A program made the position numbers and the translations under genes. Shown in pieces: positions 8,442 through 17,800 of a stretch of 64,000 nt of DNA. The notes under the pieces were generated by a model, which had not been told where the DNA came from, ran no database searches, and saw only the letters and a program-made list of their open reading frames with translations. Where the stretch lies: positions 310,001 through 374,000 of the forward strand of contig NZ_JALDAX010000001.1 in NCBI RefSeq assembly GCF_022698145.1, given 5' to 3'. The DNA is from Streptomyces spinosisporus. Lineage in GTDB: Bacteria; Actinomycetota; Actinomycetes; Streptomycetales; Streptomycetaceae. Each line of letters opens with the position of its first letter. Position 1 is the first letter of the stretch.

Positions 8442-9844
8442 ACCTCACCGCCGTCCGGACGCCGGCGCCGGCCGAACCGCAACTGCATGGTGCCCTGGGT
8501 GCCGTTGCCGCCGTCGGGATACTCGTACGCATGCCCGTCCGAGGGAGCGGGCGCGGTGCCGTTCGGGGCGGGCGCACCGTTGCTCTGTCCGGGGAACACG
8601 GGGTTCTGTCCCGGGAGCACGGGGTTCTGTCCCGGGAGCGCGGGCGGGCCCGGGGGCACCTGGCGTGCGCTCAGGGCACGCACGGCCTGGTCGAGACGGG
8701 CCGCCGCGTCCTGCCAGTGCGCAGCCGCCGCGTCCCAGCGCTCGGTCGCCTCCCGCATGCCGTCCACGACGTCGTTGGTCCGTCCGGCGCCCGCCGCGAC
8801 GGCCAGCGCCGCCTGCTCGGCCGCGTGCGCCGCCGCCCCGGACTTGGACGCGAGCTCCTTCTGCTCGGCGACCAGCGACGAGAACGCGGACTGCACCTCG
8901 CCGGAGGCCGACTTGAGCTGGTCCGCGATCAGCCGGGCCGACTCCTTGCTGTCCTGCCGCACCTGGTCCGTGGCGCTCGTACCGGCCGTGACGGCGGCCT
9001 CGACGCGGGTCGCCGCCGTCGCCAGCCGCGGCACCTCCGCCGTGAGCGCCCCGGCCGCGTGCTGCAGCGCGTCGGTGGCCTTGGCGACCGCGTCCGCGCC
9101 GTCCGACAGCCGCTTGTGGCTGCCGTTGGCCTTCTGCAGCAGGCTCTGCAACTGCTGTGCGGCGCGCGTGAGTTCCCTGGAGAACTGGTCCGGGGACGCG
9201 GCCCGGTGCGGGGCGATCGACAGCTGCACCCGGCTCAGCAGCGAGGCCAGCGAGCCGAGCAACTGCTCGTCGCCCGCCTGCCGGTCCTCCTCCGCCCGCT
9301 CGGCCCGGGTCCGGGTGTGCGCGTGCCACACCGACAACAGCACCAGCAGGGTGATCAGCACGACGGCCATCATGGCCACGTTCTCGAACCGGCCCACCGC
9401 CGCCAGATGACCGCCGAAACCGGTCTGCCAGAGCTGGAGGAAGGGCCGGGTCGCCTGCTTGGGGTTGTCGCGGCTCAACTCGCCGTAGGCGCGCACCGCT
9501 TCACGCAGCCCGAACCAGGTGACCAGCAGCGGGATGAACACCAGCACACCGAGCACGGCCTCCAGTACGCCGTCGCGCGGGGCCCGCCGCCACCAGGGCG
9601 TGCCGGACGGTGCGCCCGACGGCACCGAGGCGAGGCTCTCCGGGCGTACGAAGGTCTCGACGAGGTCGAGTTCGGCCCAGGTCTGCAGCCGGTTGCCGGC
9701 GTCCAGGTCGGCGGCCAGCGTGCGCAGTTCGGGCCTGCGGGCCGCGAGCCGTTCGGGGTGCTGGTCGAGCAGTTCCCTCAGCTGCGTGCCCAGCACCTTG
9801 CGGTCGAGGAAGTTCGGGTCGTTGGGCTTGGGTGCGGTGGACAA
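8438..9844 (-). CDS. Two-TM protein with long coiled-coil tail and Pro-rich C-terminus
   Basis: 468 aa from a TTG start; AGGAGA lies 6 bp upstream, and a longer frame to 10006 reads through the intergenic region. Residues 1-80 are helical and basic/acidic mixed. TM helices lie at about 94-112 (VLGVLVFIPLLVTWFG) and 155-173 (VAMMAVVLITLLVLL). Residues ~175-400 form an Ala-rich coiled coil resembling signalling domains of chemoreceptors, without their hairpin signature. The C-terminus is Pro/Gly/Asn-rich and contains a duplicated PGQNPV. The layout of membrane helices plus long helical tail, with a small TM partner next door, recalls ZorA/ZorB, but I cannot see the MotA/ExbB signature. Function unknown. 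Confidence 0.72.
   Translation of the reverse strand: MSTAPKPNDPNFLDRKVLGTQLRELLDQHPERLAARRPELRTLAADLDAGNRLQTWAELDLVETFVRPESLASVPSGAPSGTPWWRRAPRDGVLEAVLGVLVFIPLLVTWFGLREAVRAYGELSRDNPKQATRPFLQLWQTGFGGHLAAVGRFENVAMMAVVLITLLVLLSVWHAHTRTRAERAEEDRQAGDEQLLGSLASLLSRVQLSIAPHRAASPDQFSRELTRAAQQLQSLLQKANGSHKRLSDGADAVAKATDALQHAAGALTAEVPRLATAATRVEAAVTAGTSATDQVRQDSKESARLIADQLKSASGEVQSAFSSLVAEQKELASKSGAAAHAAEQAALAVAAGAGRTNDVVDGMREATERWDAAAAHWQDAAARLDQAVRALSARQVPPGPPALPGQNPVLPGQNPVFPGQSNGAPAPNGTAPAPSDGHAYEYPDGGNGTQGTMQLRFGRRRRPDGGEV
8598..8639. repeat. 21-bp perfect tandem duplication inside the coiled-coil gene
   Basis: Two identical 21-bp units (8598-8618 and 8619-8639) encode a repeated PGQNPV[L/F] in the Pro-rich tail of the two-TM protein. 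The reading frame is kept. Confidence 0.9.
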
Positions 9845-9903
9845 GCGAGTTCTCCTGACTCGGCACCGGGACCTCCGGTGCTCCTGCGATCGGCGGGCCC
9901 TCC

Positions 9904-11811
9904 TCAGCGAGGGACGCCACCTCTGTCCCGGTGGTTCCTGCCACGGCGGCTGATGCGCTCCAACAGCTCGTGGGCGAAGGCGTGTTCGGGGTTCCAGGTC
10001 AGACACTGCTCCAGTGCCTCGACGGCGTCGTCGAGGCGGCCGCGCCCCTCCAGCCGCTCGGCGTGCCGGTAGGTGCGCTCGGCGAGCAGCTCGCGCACCC
10101 GGGCGTTGGTGGGGTCGTGGCCGTAGGCGCAGCGCAGCCAGCGCTCGGCGTCGGGAAAGTGCTCGGGGGAGAAGTCGGCCATGGCCGCCGCGCAGTGCAC
10201 GCCGATCATCGCGTCCAGCACATCGGCGCCCGACGTGCCGTCCCGGGCGGCCTGCCAGGCGGCGTGCGAGGCCTGCACCGCCTCCTCGTACCGCCGCTCC
10301 GTCAGCAGGTCCCGCGCCATGGTGAGCCGCCGTACGGCCTTGCGGTCGGCCTGGTACTCGGAGTCCGTCGGCTCGGTGGAGGCGAACGCCGCCGCCGCTT
10401 CGTCACCGGCGCCTGTCTGCCCCGGACCGGCGGCCGCGGTGACCGGCGCCGTCACCGGCGCCGTCTCGGGCGGCGGCGCGTCCGGCGCCTGTGCCGCCGC
10501 GCCCTCCAGGGACTCCAGCAAGGTCCGCGCCTCGGACAGGATCGTCTCCAGCAGCGCCCTGGCCTCCTTCACCCGGCCGTGCTCGGCCAGCCTGCGGGCC
10601 AGCGCGACGTCCAGGGGCACGCCCGGATCGGACGGCGGCGCGGGCTCCTCGGACTCCGACGCGGGCGCGGCCGGCGGCGGGGGCGACAGCAGGGTGACCG
10701 ACAGCCGCGGGGCCTCCGCCAGGGTGTCGTCGGAGGTGTCCGCGGGCTCCACCGCCAGGCCCTCCAGTGGCGAGGGCGGGGCGCCGGCGAGCTGGGAGGC
10801 GTGCCACAGCGCGCCCGTGGCGAGCAGGTCCTCGGGGGCCGTGACCAGCTCGCGGCCGAGCCCCTGCACTCCCGCCCGGACCGCGTCGAGCCGGGTGCCA
10901 CCGCCCACCAGGAGCAGCGTGTCGACGTCCCGCCGGTCCATCCCCGACTGGTCCAGCAGGGTCTGCGCGCGGTTGAGGGTACGGCGCACATGGCGCTCCA
11001 GGTACTCCACCAACCCGGCGCGGCCGAACTGCAGTTGGGCGGGCATGCCGCCGCCCAGGTCCAGCTCCAGGAGCCCGTCGTCGCCGGAGGTGCCGATCTC
11101 CTCCCGGATCCGTTCCACCCGCGCCCGCAGCCGCAGCCAGTCCGTCTCGGCCAGCCGGTCCGGGTTGGCCCGGCGCCCGGCGGCGCGCAGCATGCCGGTC
11201 AGCGCCGCGTCGTCGAACGCCCGCCCTCCGGTCGTGGACGCCGACTCGTGGCCCAGCGCCCGGTAGCGCTCCCGCGCCCCGCGCACCAGGCCGAGCTCGA
11301 AGCCGCCGTACCCCAGCCCGTAGACGAGGCACGTCGTACTGCCCCGTCCCTCCGTGTGCCCGATGACCGCCGCCATCGCGTCCCCGATGAGCCGCACCGG
11401 ACCGAGTCCGGCCGCACGCGCCGCGTCCAGCAGCGCCGTCCGCTGCCCGGAGTCGTAGCTCGCCGGGACGCTGACGACGGTCTGGGTGATCCGCCCGCCG
11501 GCCTCGGCCTCGGCGCGCTCGCGCACCTCCCGCAGCAGTTCGGTCACCACCTCCTCCGGCGCCCTGGCCACCCCGCCGGCCCGGACCGGACGGCCGCTGC
11601 CCAGACGGCTCTTGAGGCTCGGGAACGCCACCGGCAGCGGCCCGGTCACGGCCGGCTCGCACAGCAGCCACGGCCACCGCGGGCCGGACAGCGTGAACCG
11701 CCGCACCGGGCCCCCCGGCCCGCCGAACGCGGCCCGCACGGCCGTACTGCCGAAGTCGAGGCCGAGCCCCAGCTCGTGCCCCCGCCCGTCCGGGCCGCCC
11801 GCCGCGGTCAC
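9904..11811 (-). CDS. Hsp70-like ATPase lacking a substrate-binding domain, with TPR-like C-terminus
   Basis: 635 aa; the GTG start overlaps the DnaK-like gene's stop by 4 bp (GTGA). Residues ~15-370 form an actin-like ATPase domain: phosphate loop LGLDFGSTAVRAAF, connect region VYGLGYGGFELG, and adenosine motif LLLVGGGTRLDAV. The canonical beta-sandwich substrate domain is absent. A Pro/Ala/Glu-rich linker follows (~400-470), then helical repeats (ARDLLTERRYEEAVQASHAAW, LDDAVEALEQCLTWNPEHAFA) typical of TPRs. It could be a regulatory or co-chaperone Hsp70 paired with the full-length one. The phosphate-2 loop GLGYGG departs from the usual DLGGGT, so ATPase strength is uncertain. Confidence 0.85.
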   Translation of the reverse strand: MTAAGGPDGRGHELGLGLDFGSTAVRAAFGGPGGPVRRFTLSGPRWPWLLCEPAVTGPLPVAFPSLKSRLGSGRPVRAGGVARAPEEVVTELLREVRERAEAEAGGRITQTVVSVPASYDSGQRTALLDAARAAGLGPVRLIGDAMAAVIGHTEGRGSTTCLVYGLGYGGFELGLVRGARERYRALGHESASTTGGRAFDDAALTGMLRAAGRRANPDRLAETDWLRLRARVERIREEIGTSGDDGLLELDLGGGMPAQLQFGRAGLVEYLERHVRRTLNRAQTLLDQSGMDRRDVDTLLLVGGGTRLDAVRAGVQGLGRELVTAPEDLLATGALWHASQLAGAPPSPLEGLAVEPADTSDDTLAEAPRLSVTLLSPPPPAAPASESEEPAPPSDPGVPLDVALARRLAEHGRVKEARALLETILSEARTLLESLEGAAAQAPDAPPPETAPVTAPVTAAAGPGQTGAGDEAAAAFASTEPTDSEYQADRKAVRRLTMARDLLTERRYEEAVQASHAAWQAARDGTSGADVLDAMIGVHCAAAMADFSPEHFPDAERWLRCAYGHDPTNARVRELLAERTYRHAERLEGRGRLDDAVEALEQCLTWNPEHAFAHELLERISRRGRNHRDRGGVPR

Positions 11812-13952
11812 GTCTCCGCCGCGTCGTCGGGGACCCGCAGGATCCCGTCGAAGCGTTCCGTGTCGCGCAGCGCCGAGACCCGGCGCGCGTCGTAGGCCTG
11901 CGCCACCAGGTTCGCGAGATTGCGGGCCTGCTGGGCGGTGAGCAGCCGGTTGCCCTCGGCGTGCGCCTGCTTCACATAGCCGACCGCCTCGTTGATCAGC
12001 CCCGCCGTCTCCGGGGGCGCGCCGTCCGCGGCCTCCTCGGCGTGCAGGAACTGACTGGCGTAGCCGCAGTTGTGGTACATGTCGTCGACCAGCAGCTCGG
12101 TGAGCCGCTTGTACTCGCCGCTCTCGCCCTGCCGCAGCACCTGCTCGGCCTGCTGCAGATCCCGGCGTACCTTCATCTCCTGCAGGTCCTCGACGAAACC
12201 GCCGTAGCGCTGCAGGAACTTCTCCGTGTCCCGCTTCGCCCACTCCAGCCGCTGGCGCAGCGTCGCGCTGTCCGGCTCGTAGGTCGGGGCGGGCGGCTGG
12301 GTGCGGGGCTTCTCGCGCTTGGGCGGCGCCGGCGGCATGGACATCTGGGTGCCGGGCACATTGATCGACACGGTGATGGTGCGGTCGGCGTCGTAGTTGA
12401 ACGACACGTCGACGCGCTGGTTCAGCTCGATCGGCTCGGGCAGCTCGAACTCCACCACGCCCTGTTCCTGGTTCTTGCTCGCCACCGGGCTGTTGCCCTC
12501 GTACACCGGCACCCGGATGACCCGGGTGTCGGTCGCCTGGAACACCTTGGTGCACGGCTCGGGCAGCGGATACGCGGTGCCGCTCTCGATGATCGGCACG
12601 AAGACGTCGCGCTGCGAGCCCCGCACGGCGGCGATGCCCATCGCCACGCCCGTCACCTCGTACAGCCCGGTGGAACCGACCGCGCGGCCACTGGCCAGGC
12701 TCGTACCGCAGGCCGAACAGGCCGCCGCCGCCTCGTCGTTGACGGTCCCGCAGTCCTCGGCCGGGCACTCCACGCCGTCCAGCGTCCCGGCCAGGATGCC
12801 CGCGCCGAGGGCCACGCACTCCATCGGGTTGATGCTGCGGCGGACCTTCTCCTTGCCGAAGAAAGCCTCCACCGCCTCGTACACCGAACGCGTCAGCGTC
12901 CCGCCGCCGACCAGCAGCACGTCCGTGATCTGCGCGGTGGTCAGCCCGTCCTGCTCCAGCGTCTCGCGCACCAGGCCCATGGTGCGCTGCACGAGCGGGT
13001 CCGTCAGCTGCCTGAACTCGGCCTGGGTGAGCGGCATGTAGACATCGACGACCACACCGTCGCCGCGGAAGCCGGCCGGGATGTTGATGATGGTCTCGGG
13101 CATGTCGTTCAGCTCGCGCTTGGCCTGCTCCGCGTACTTCTTCGCGGTGAAGCGGAACTGCTTGTCGTCGGACGGGTCGATGCCGCACTCCTGCTCGACC
13201 CACTGCGCGATCCGCTCCACGACCGCCAGGTCGAAGTCGTCACCGCCGAGCCAGTCGTCACCCGCGAACTTCCGCACCGCGAACTGGGCCGTCCCGTCAC
13301 GGCCCTTGGTGGAGTCCAGGACCGAGATGTCGAAGGTGCCGCCGCCCAGGTCGTAGACGAGGATACGGCTGCGCTGTCCGGCCTTCTTGTCCATGCCGAA
13401 GGCGATCGCGGCCGCCGTCGGCTCGTCGATGATCTTCTTGACGGTGATCCCGGCGATCTGTGCCGCCTCCCGCGTGGCCGCGCGCTGCGCGTCGCCGAAG
13501 TGCGCCGGAACGGTGATGACGGCGTGCGTCACCTCCTCGTTGAGGTTGCGCGAGGCGTCCTTGGCCAGCTTGCCGAGGATCGCGCTGGAGACCTCCGCCG
13601 GGGTGGTCGTACGGCCGCCGAAGACGACATGGGCCCGCGGATCGTCGTCCTGGCCCGCCACGATCCGGTAGTTGAGCCGCTCCTTGGCCCGCGTCACCTT
13701 GGCGTCCGTGAAGTCGCGGCCCATCAGCCGCTTCACCGACAGCACGGTGTCCTCGGGCTGCCGGTCCGCCCAGTTGAGCGCGTGCTGGCCGACGAGCAAC
13801 TGCTCGGAGCCCTCCCGGCGCATCATGCCGACCACCGAGGGGGTCAGGTTGTTCGCCTCGCCGTTGCGGACCACATGGGCCTCGCCGTGGTCCGGGTCGT
13901 AGCGTGCCACCACGCTGTTGGTGGTGCCGAGGTCGATGCCGATCGCCGTCAT
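11808..13952 (-). CDS. DnaK-family Hsp70 chaperone with zinc ribbon in the interdomain linker
   Basis: 714 aa; ATG with GGAGGGGG about 8 bp upstream, overlapping the GrpE stop (ATGA). The ATPase domain is complete: IGIDLGTTNS (5-14), VPAHFGDAQR, IIDEPTAAA, VYDLGGGTFD (199-208) and LLVGGGT. At residues 396-415 four Cys (CPAEDC and CSAC) form a probable zinc ribbon exactly where the allosteric linker before the DVTPLSLG-like segment (here YEVTGVAMG) should be. A substrate-binding beta domain and a helical lid follow. It is not the housekeeping DnaK, whose operon normally also holds dnaJ and hspR. The neighbouring GrpE, J-like, CHAT and TPR genes suggest a dedicated client. Confidence 0.9.
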   Translation of the reverse strand: MTAIGIDLGTTNSVVARYDPDHGEAHVVRNGEANNLTPSVVGMMRREGSEQLLVGQHALNWADRQPEDTVLSVKRLMGRDFTDAKVTRAKERLNYRIVAGQDDDPRAHVVFGGRTTTPAEVSSAILGKLAKDASRNLNEEVTHAVITVPAHFGDAQRAATREAAQIAGITVKKIIDEPTAAAIAFGMDKKAGQRSRILVYDLGGGTFDISVLDSTKGRDGTAQFAVRKFAGDDWLGGDDFDLAVVERIAQWVEQECGIDPSDDKQFRFTAKKYAEQAKRELNDMPETIINIPAGFRGDGVVVDVYMPLTQAEFRQLTDPLVQRTMGLVRETLEQDGLTTAQITDVLLVGGGTLTRSVYEAVEAFFGKEKVRRSINPMECVALGAGILAGTLDGVECPAEDCGTVNDEAAAACSACGTSLASGRAVGSTGLYEVTGVAMGIAAVRGSQRDVFVPIIESGTAYPLPEPCTKVFQATDTRVIRVPVYEGNSPVASKNQEQGVVEFELPEPIELNQRVDVSFNYDADRTITVSINVPGTQMSMPPAPPKREKPRTQPPAPTYEPDSATLRQRLEWAKRDTEKFLQRYGGFVEDLQEMKVRRDLQQAEQVLRQGESGEYKRLTELLVDDMYHNCGYASQFLHAEEAADGAPPETAGLINEAVGYVKQAHAEGNRLLTAQQARNLANLVAQAYDARRVSALRDTERFDGILRVPDDAAET
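12708..12767 (-). other. C4 zinc-ribbon insertion in the Hsp70 interdomain linker
   Basis: Codons 396-415 carry Cys at 396, 401, 412 and 415. The segment separates the ATPase domain (ending ALGAGILAGTLDG) from the substrate-binding domain. Canonical DnaK has a short hydrophobic linker here. Confidence 0.8.
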
Positions 13953-14419
13953 TGCCGTTCCCCCTCCATGTCGTTCCCGGTCAACCGACCGTTCCCGGCT
14001 GCTCGTTGACTGTCCGGTACGGCGACCACCACGCGCGCCGCCCGCAGCACCCGGCCGTCGTGGCCGTACCCGCGCTGCAGCACCTGCACCACCTCGTCCT
14101 CCGCCGCCGACGCCGACGGCCGCACCTCGACCACGTGGTGGGTGGCCGGGTCCGCCCGCTCGCCCCTGACCCCGATCGGCTCCAGCCCCTCGCCGCGCAG
14201 CGCGCTCTCGAAGCGCTCGGCGATCCGCCGCAGACTGCCGCGGTACGCCTCCCCGTCCCGCTCCGGGCCGTCGCCGAGCAGCCGGTCGAAGTCGTCGAGC
14301 GTGTCCGCGCACAGCAGCAACAGCCGCTCCAGATGCGCCCGATGCGCCGCCTCCCGCGCCGCCAACTCCCGGGCATGCTCATAACCAAGCCGAGCAGCCC
14401 CCACGCCCGCGTCGCTCAT
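13949..14419 (-). CDS. GrpE-like nucleotide exchange factor
   Basis: 156 aa; the ATG at 14419 has GGGAG 4-5 bp upstream, and a longer frame to 14548 only adds intergenic sequence. The N-terminal half is a long helix (ELAAREAAHRAHLERLLLL) ending at LDDFDRLLG. The C-terminal half has the GrpE beta-domain pattern: GLEPIGVRGERADPATHHVV, then EVVQVLQRGYGHDGRVLRAA and VVVAV. In GrpE the equivalent stretch contains the conserved RGY. It would exchange ADP on the adjacent Hsp70. It is shorter than housekeeping GrpE (~200 aa), with a reduced N-terminal coiled coil. Its stop overlaps the Hsp70 start. Confidence 0.85.
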   Translation of the reverse strand: MSDAGVGAARLGYEHARELAAREAAHRAHLERLLLLCADTLDDFDRLLGDGPERDGEAYRGSLRRIAERFESALRGEGLEPIGVRGERADPATHHVVEVRPSASAAEDEVVQVLQRGYGHDGRVLRAARVVVAVPDSQRAAGNGRLTGNDMEGERQ

Positions 14420-14464
14420 GACACTCCCAGGGTCCGAACCAGCCAACGTGACGGGAACGCCCTC

Positions 14465-14520
14465 AAGGGGCGCGGGGAACGGCGCGCCAAGCCACAACAC
14501 ACCCGCACCCGCCCCACCAC
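14465..14520. repeat. Dispersed Streptomyces intergenic element (AGGGGCGCGGGGAAC type)
   Basis: The 142-bp gap between the J-like and grpE genes contains AGGGGCGCGGGGAAC at 14466-14480, followed by GCGCG and a C/A-rich CACAACACACCCGCACCC tail. A second copy with the same order of segments lies at 54252-54305. The sequence is a frequent intergenic motif in Streptomyces genomes; its function is unknown. Confidence 0.65.
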
Positions 14521-14561
14521 ACCCACCACACCCCCCGTGACGCGCCACCGCGGCCCCCCAC

Positions 14562-14876
14562 TCACCGATCGAACCGAATCAACTCGTCCAACAACCGCCC
14601 CGCCCACACCGGAGGCACCCCCACACCGGACGACACCGCTTCCTCCGCCTCTGCTCCGAACTCACCGATGTCGTACATCAACAGATCGATCAACAACCTC
14701 CGCCGAGTGCTGCGCAGCTCATTCCACGCCTGCTGCGTCCGCGGCGACATCAACCCCCGCCCCTGCAACTCGAACGAGACGTCCTGCATCTCGGCATGGG
14801 ACGTCCACGGCGTCACCCCCACCGGAGCGAGCGCGGCGTACGGCATCCGCCCGCCCGCCGGGTCCTCGATCATCAT
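14562..14876 (-). CDS. 104-aa protein with degenerate J-domain-like fold (candidate Hsp70 co-chaperone)
   Basis: Starts at ATG 14876, overlapping the CHAT gene's TGA in ATGATGA. Residues ~11-68 run PYAALAPVGVTP, then SHAEMQDVSFEL, then MSPRTQQAWNELRSTRRRLL, then IDLLMYD. The spacing recalls a J-domain (YxxLGV, helix II, AYxxLxDxxRRxxYD), but the HPD tripeptide is missing. An almost parallel segment occurs inside the CHAT protein (encoded at 16724-16909). Its position between the CHAT gene and grpE/hsp70 supports a link to the chaperone. The J-like assignment is inference; otherwise it is a hypothetical protein. Confidence 0.6.
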   Translation of the reverse strand: MMIEDPAGGRMPYAALAPVGVTPWTSHAEMQDVSFELQGRGLMSPRTQQAWNELRSTRRRLLIDLLMYDIGEFGAEAEEAVSSGVGVPPVWAGRLLDELIRFDR

Positions 14877-17800
14877 GCGTCGCCCTCCTCCTGCCCCGAG
14901 CCGCCCGAGCCCCGCAGGACATCGCGCCAGCGGTGGACCGCGTCCAGCAGAACGCCGCGGACCCGCTCCGAGTCCGGGTCGGTGCGGGCCGCGCGGATCA
15001 GCAGATACACGGCCAGCGCCACGTCCTCGTCCCGCTCCAGCACCTGCCGTGCCCGCTCCACGAGGCTCTCCGCGAGCGCCGCCAGGTCGTTCTCGTTCTC
15101 CGGCTGCTCCTGGGACATCTCCCGCATCAGCTCGGCCAGTCCGTCGATGCCGATACGCGTGGACACCAGCCGCTCCAGCACGTTCAGGGTCTCGGCGAGC
15201 GTCTCGCGGTAGTCGTGCAGCAGCTGCTGCCGAAGTCCCGTGTGCAGCAGGCCGATCGCCTCCGCGAGCAGCCCCAGCCGCTCCACCGGATCGGCGGTGC
15301 GCTCGTCGAGCGTGTACACCAGCGCCCGTACGAGATTGCCGCGGGCGTGGCCCGACTCCGGGTTGAGCCTGAGCGCCCGCCGCAGATCGGCCTCGGCGGC
15401 CGGCAGGTCCAGCGGCAGGTCGTACCGTACGCGGGAGGAGGCGCGCCACACGCCGCGCATCGACAGCAGCAGCGACAGCTGGGCGTCCAGTTGGGCCGCC
15501 AGATCCTTGGCGAGCGGCTGCAGCACCGGCTTGACCTGCTCGATCAGCGCCACCGCCGCGTCCAGGGAGGCGTCCCGCTGCTCGGCGGGCGCGTCGATCA
15601 GCGCCTCGACCCGCCCGAGCACCATCTGTACGACGGCCCCGGTGATCCGGCTCTGCATGCCGCCGCTCGCCGCCGCCGTCACCGCCTGCCGCCAGTGCTC
15701 CACCGCCCGGTCCAGCGCGCCGGAGCCGCTGGTGAGCGCCGCCTGGGCGAGCGAGAGCCGCGCGTGCACCGCGAGCGCCGCACCGTCCTGCGCGAACCGG
15801 GCGTGCCGTCGCGGCAGCCGCAGATAGGCGGGGCCGCGGCGCACGAAGTCCTGGCAGTGGCCGCAGTCACGCGGATGCGTGTCCGCGTCGCGGTCCGCGC
15901 AGTCCTCGGGGAGCTCGGTCAGCGCCGGCAGCGCGGGCATCGCCTCGATGGCCTCGTCGAACCGGTGTGCCTCCGCGAGCGCGTAGGCACCGGACAGCGC
16001 CGAGAACGCCCAGCGCAGCTTCCGCACGGTGAACTCGCCCGGATCGTGGCCCTGTTGGGCGGCCGCGCTCAGCTCGGCCGTCCGCTCGGCGAGCGGCACC
16101 TCCAGATGCAGCATGTGCAGATAGGCGGGCCCGCAGGCGAGCGCGAGGGCCGTGCCCGGCACCGTCGGCAGCCCGCCGACCTCCTTGAGCACCCGGGCCC
16201 CGCCGAGCTCGGCCTCGAACAGCGCCGTCAACCGCCGGTACTCCGCGGCCTGTTCGGGCCTGCCCTGGTCGGTGTGCGTCTCCTCGCCCGCGGCCAGCCC
16301 GTCGGACAGATGCAGGCTCAGATCACGGCGCAGCCGTGCGAGGTCGTCGAGCGACACGGTCCGCTGATAGCAGGCCGCGCGTTCGGTGCGCCAGCCGTCC
16401 CAGTAGCCCTCGTCGCTCAGCAGCGCGGCCCAGTACGCGAGCGCCTCCGCCCAGGCGCGCACCGCGTGCTCCCAGGCGCCGCTGTGCTCCAGCTCCCGCG
16501 CCTGCCACAGCCGGGCCACGGCGAGACCGTGCACCACCGCCATGTCGCCGGGGGCCGTCGCCAGCCGTTCCTCCCAGGCCGCCACGGCCGCGTCCCGGCC
16601 GCGGGCGAGCAGAAGCAGCAGCGGGGCGTCCTTCGGGAAGCGCTCGCACAGCGCCTCCAGGGGGTCGGGCCCGTCGTCCGGCGCGAGATGCGCCACCGCC
16701 TCACGGACCGCGGCCGGGGCGTGCCACCGGTAGAGCTGCGCGTCCAGCTCCAGCCGCCGCGCCGCCACCCGCAGCCGGTCCCAGGCCACCCGCTCCGGCC
16801 AGGACCAGCTCATCTCCTCGCGCTCCATCAGCGTGAACGACACCTCGTTCACCGCGTCCATCGACGAGCCCGGCCCCACGCCCGCGTCACGCAGCGCCAG
16901 ATACGGGAACGTCCGGTCCCGCAGCGCGAACGGGTCCGCCACCAGCGGCTCGCCGATCGCACCGTCGACCCAGGGCAGCCGCAGCACCCCGCGCAGCCGC
17001 ACCGCCTGCGCCCGCGCCCCCTCGTGCCCGTCGCCGGCCCGCTCGTAGGCCTCGGCGGCCGCCGCGAACCGGCCCTGCTCCTCCAGCAGCCGGCCCTCCG
17101 CGTGGGCGAGCCGCGCCTCGGCATCGCGGTAGGGCCCGCTCGCACGGAAGGCGTCCACGGCCCGGTGCCAGTCCCGTCGGCCCTCGGTCAGCCGGCCCCG
17201 CGCATAGGCGGCGATCAGCGGTGCGTCGGCGTGCGCGCGGAGCGCGTCGGCGCTGCGGCAGGCCTCCTCCCAGTCGCTCACGGCCTCGGCGTGCCGGGCC
17301 CGTGCGTACTGCGCGCGCACCGCGGCGTCGGCGAAACCGCCGTCCTCGGCGAAGGCGTCCGCCAGCTCCGCGTACGCCTCCTGGACCGCACCCCACTGCT
17401 CGGCGCTCTCGGCGACCGCCTCCGCCACCCGCGCCTCGGCGTACCGGGTGCGCGGCGCCACGTCGGCGTGGTCGCCGGGCAGGGCACGGTAGGCGGCCAG
17501 CGCCTCCTGCCAGGCCTCGTCGCGCTCGTGCAGCCGCGCCCGCACATATCCGTGCAGCAGCGCGAACTCCTCGTCCTCGGCGGCGAACGGCTCGAACAGG
17601 TCCCGGGCACGCTCCAGGTCGGCCAGCCCCAGCGCATGCAGCCCGGCGGCCTTGCGGCGCAGCAGCCCCACCGCGCCGTCCAGCGCCCCGTCCGGTACGT
17701 CGTCCAGATGCCGCAGCACCGAGATCCAGGTGTCGGCCCTGGCCTCCTCCTGCTGCTCGGCGATCCGTGCGCGTGCGTACCGCCGCCGATGCCCCACGTC

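Noticed and set aside
5976..9410. Plus-strand open frame of 1144 codons opposite the FN3 and TM genes
   Set aside because: Low-complexity Arg/His/Pro composition and antisense to better-supported genes.
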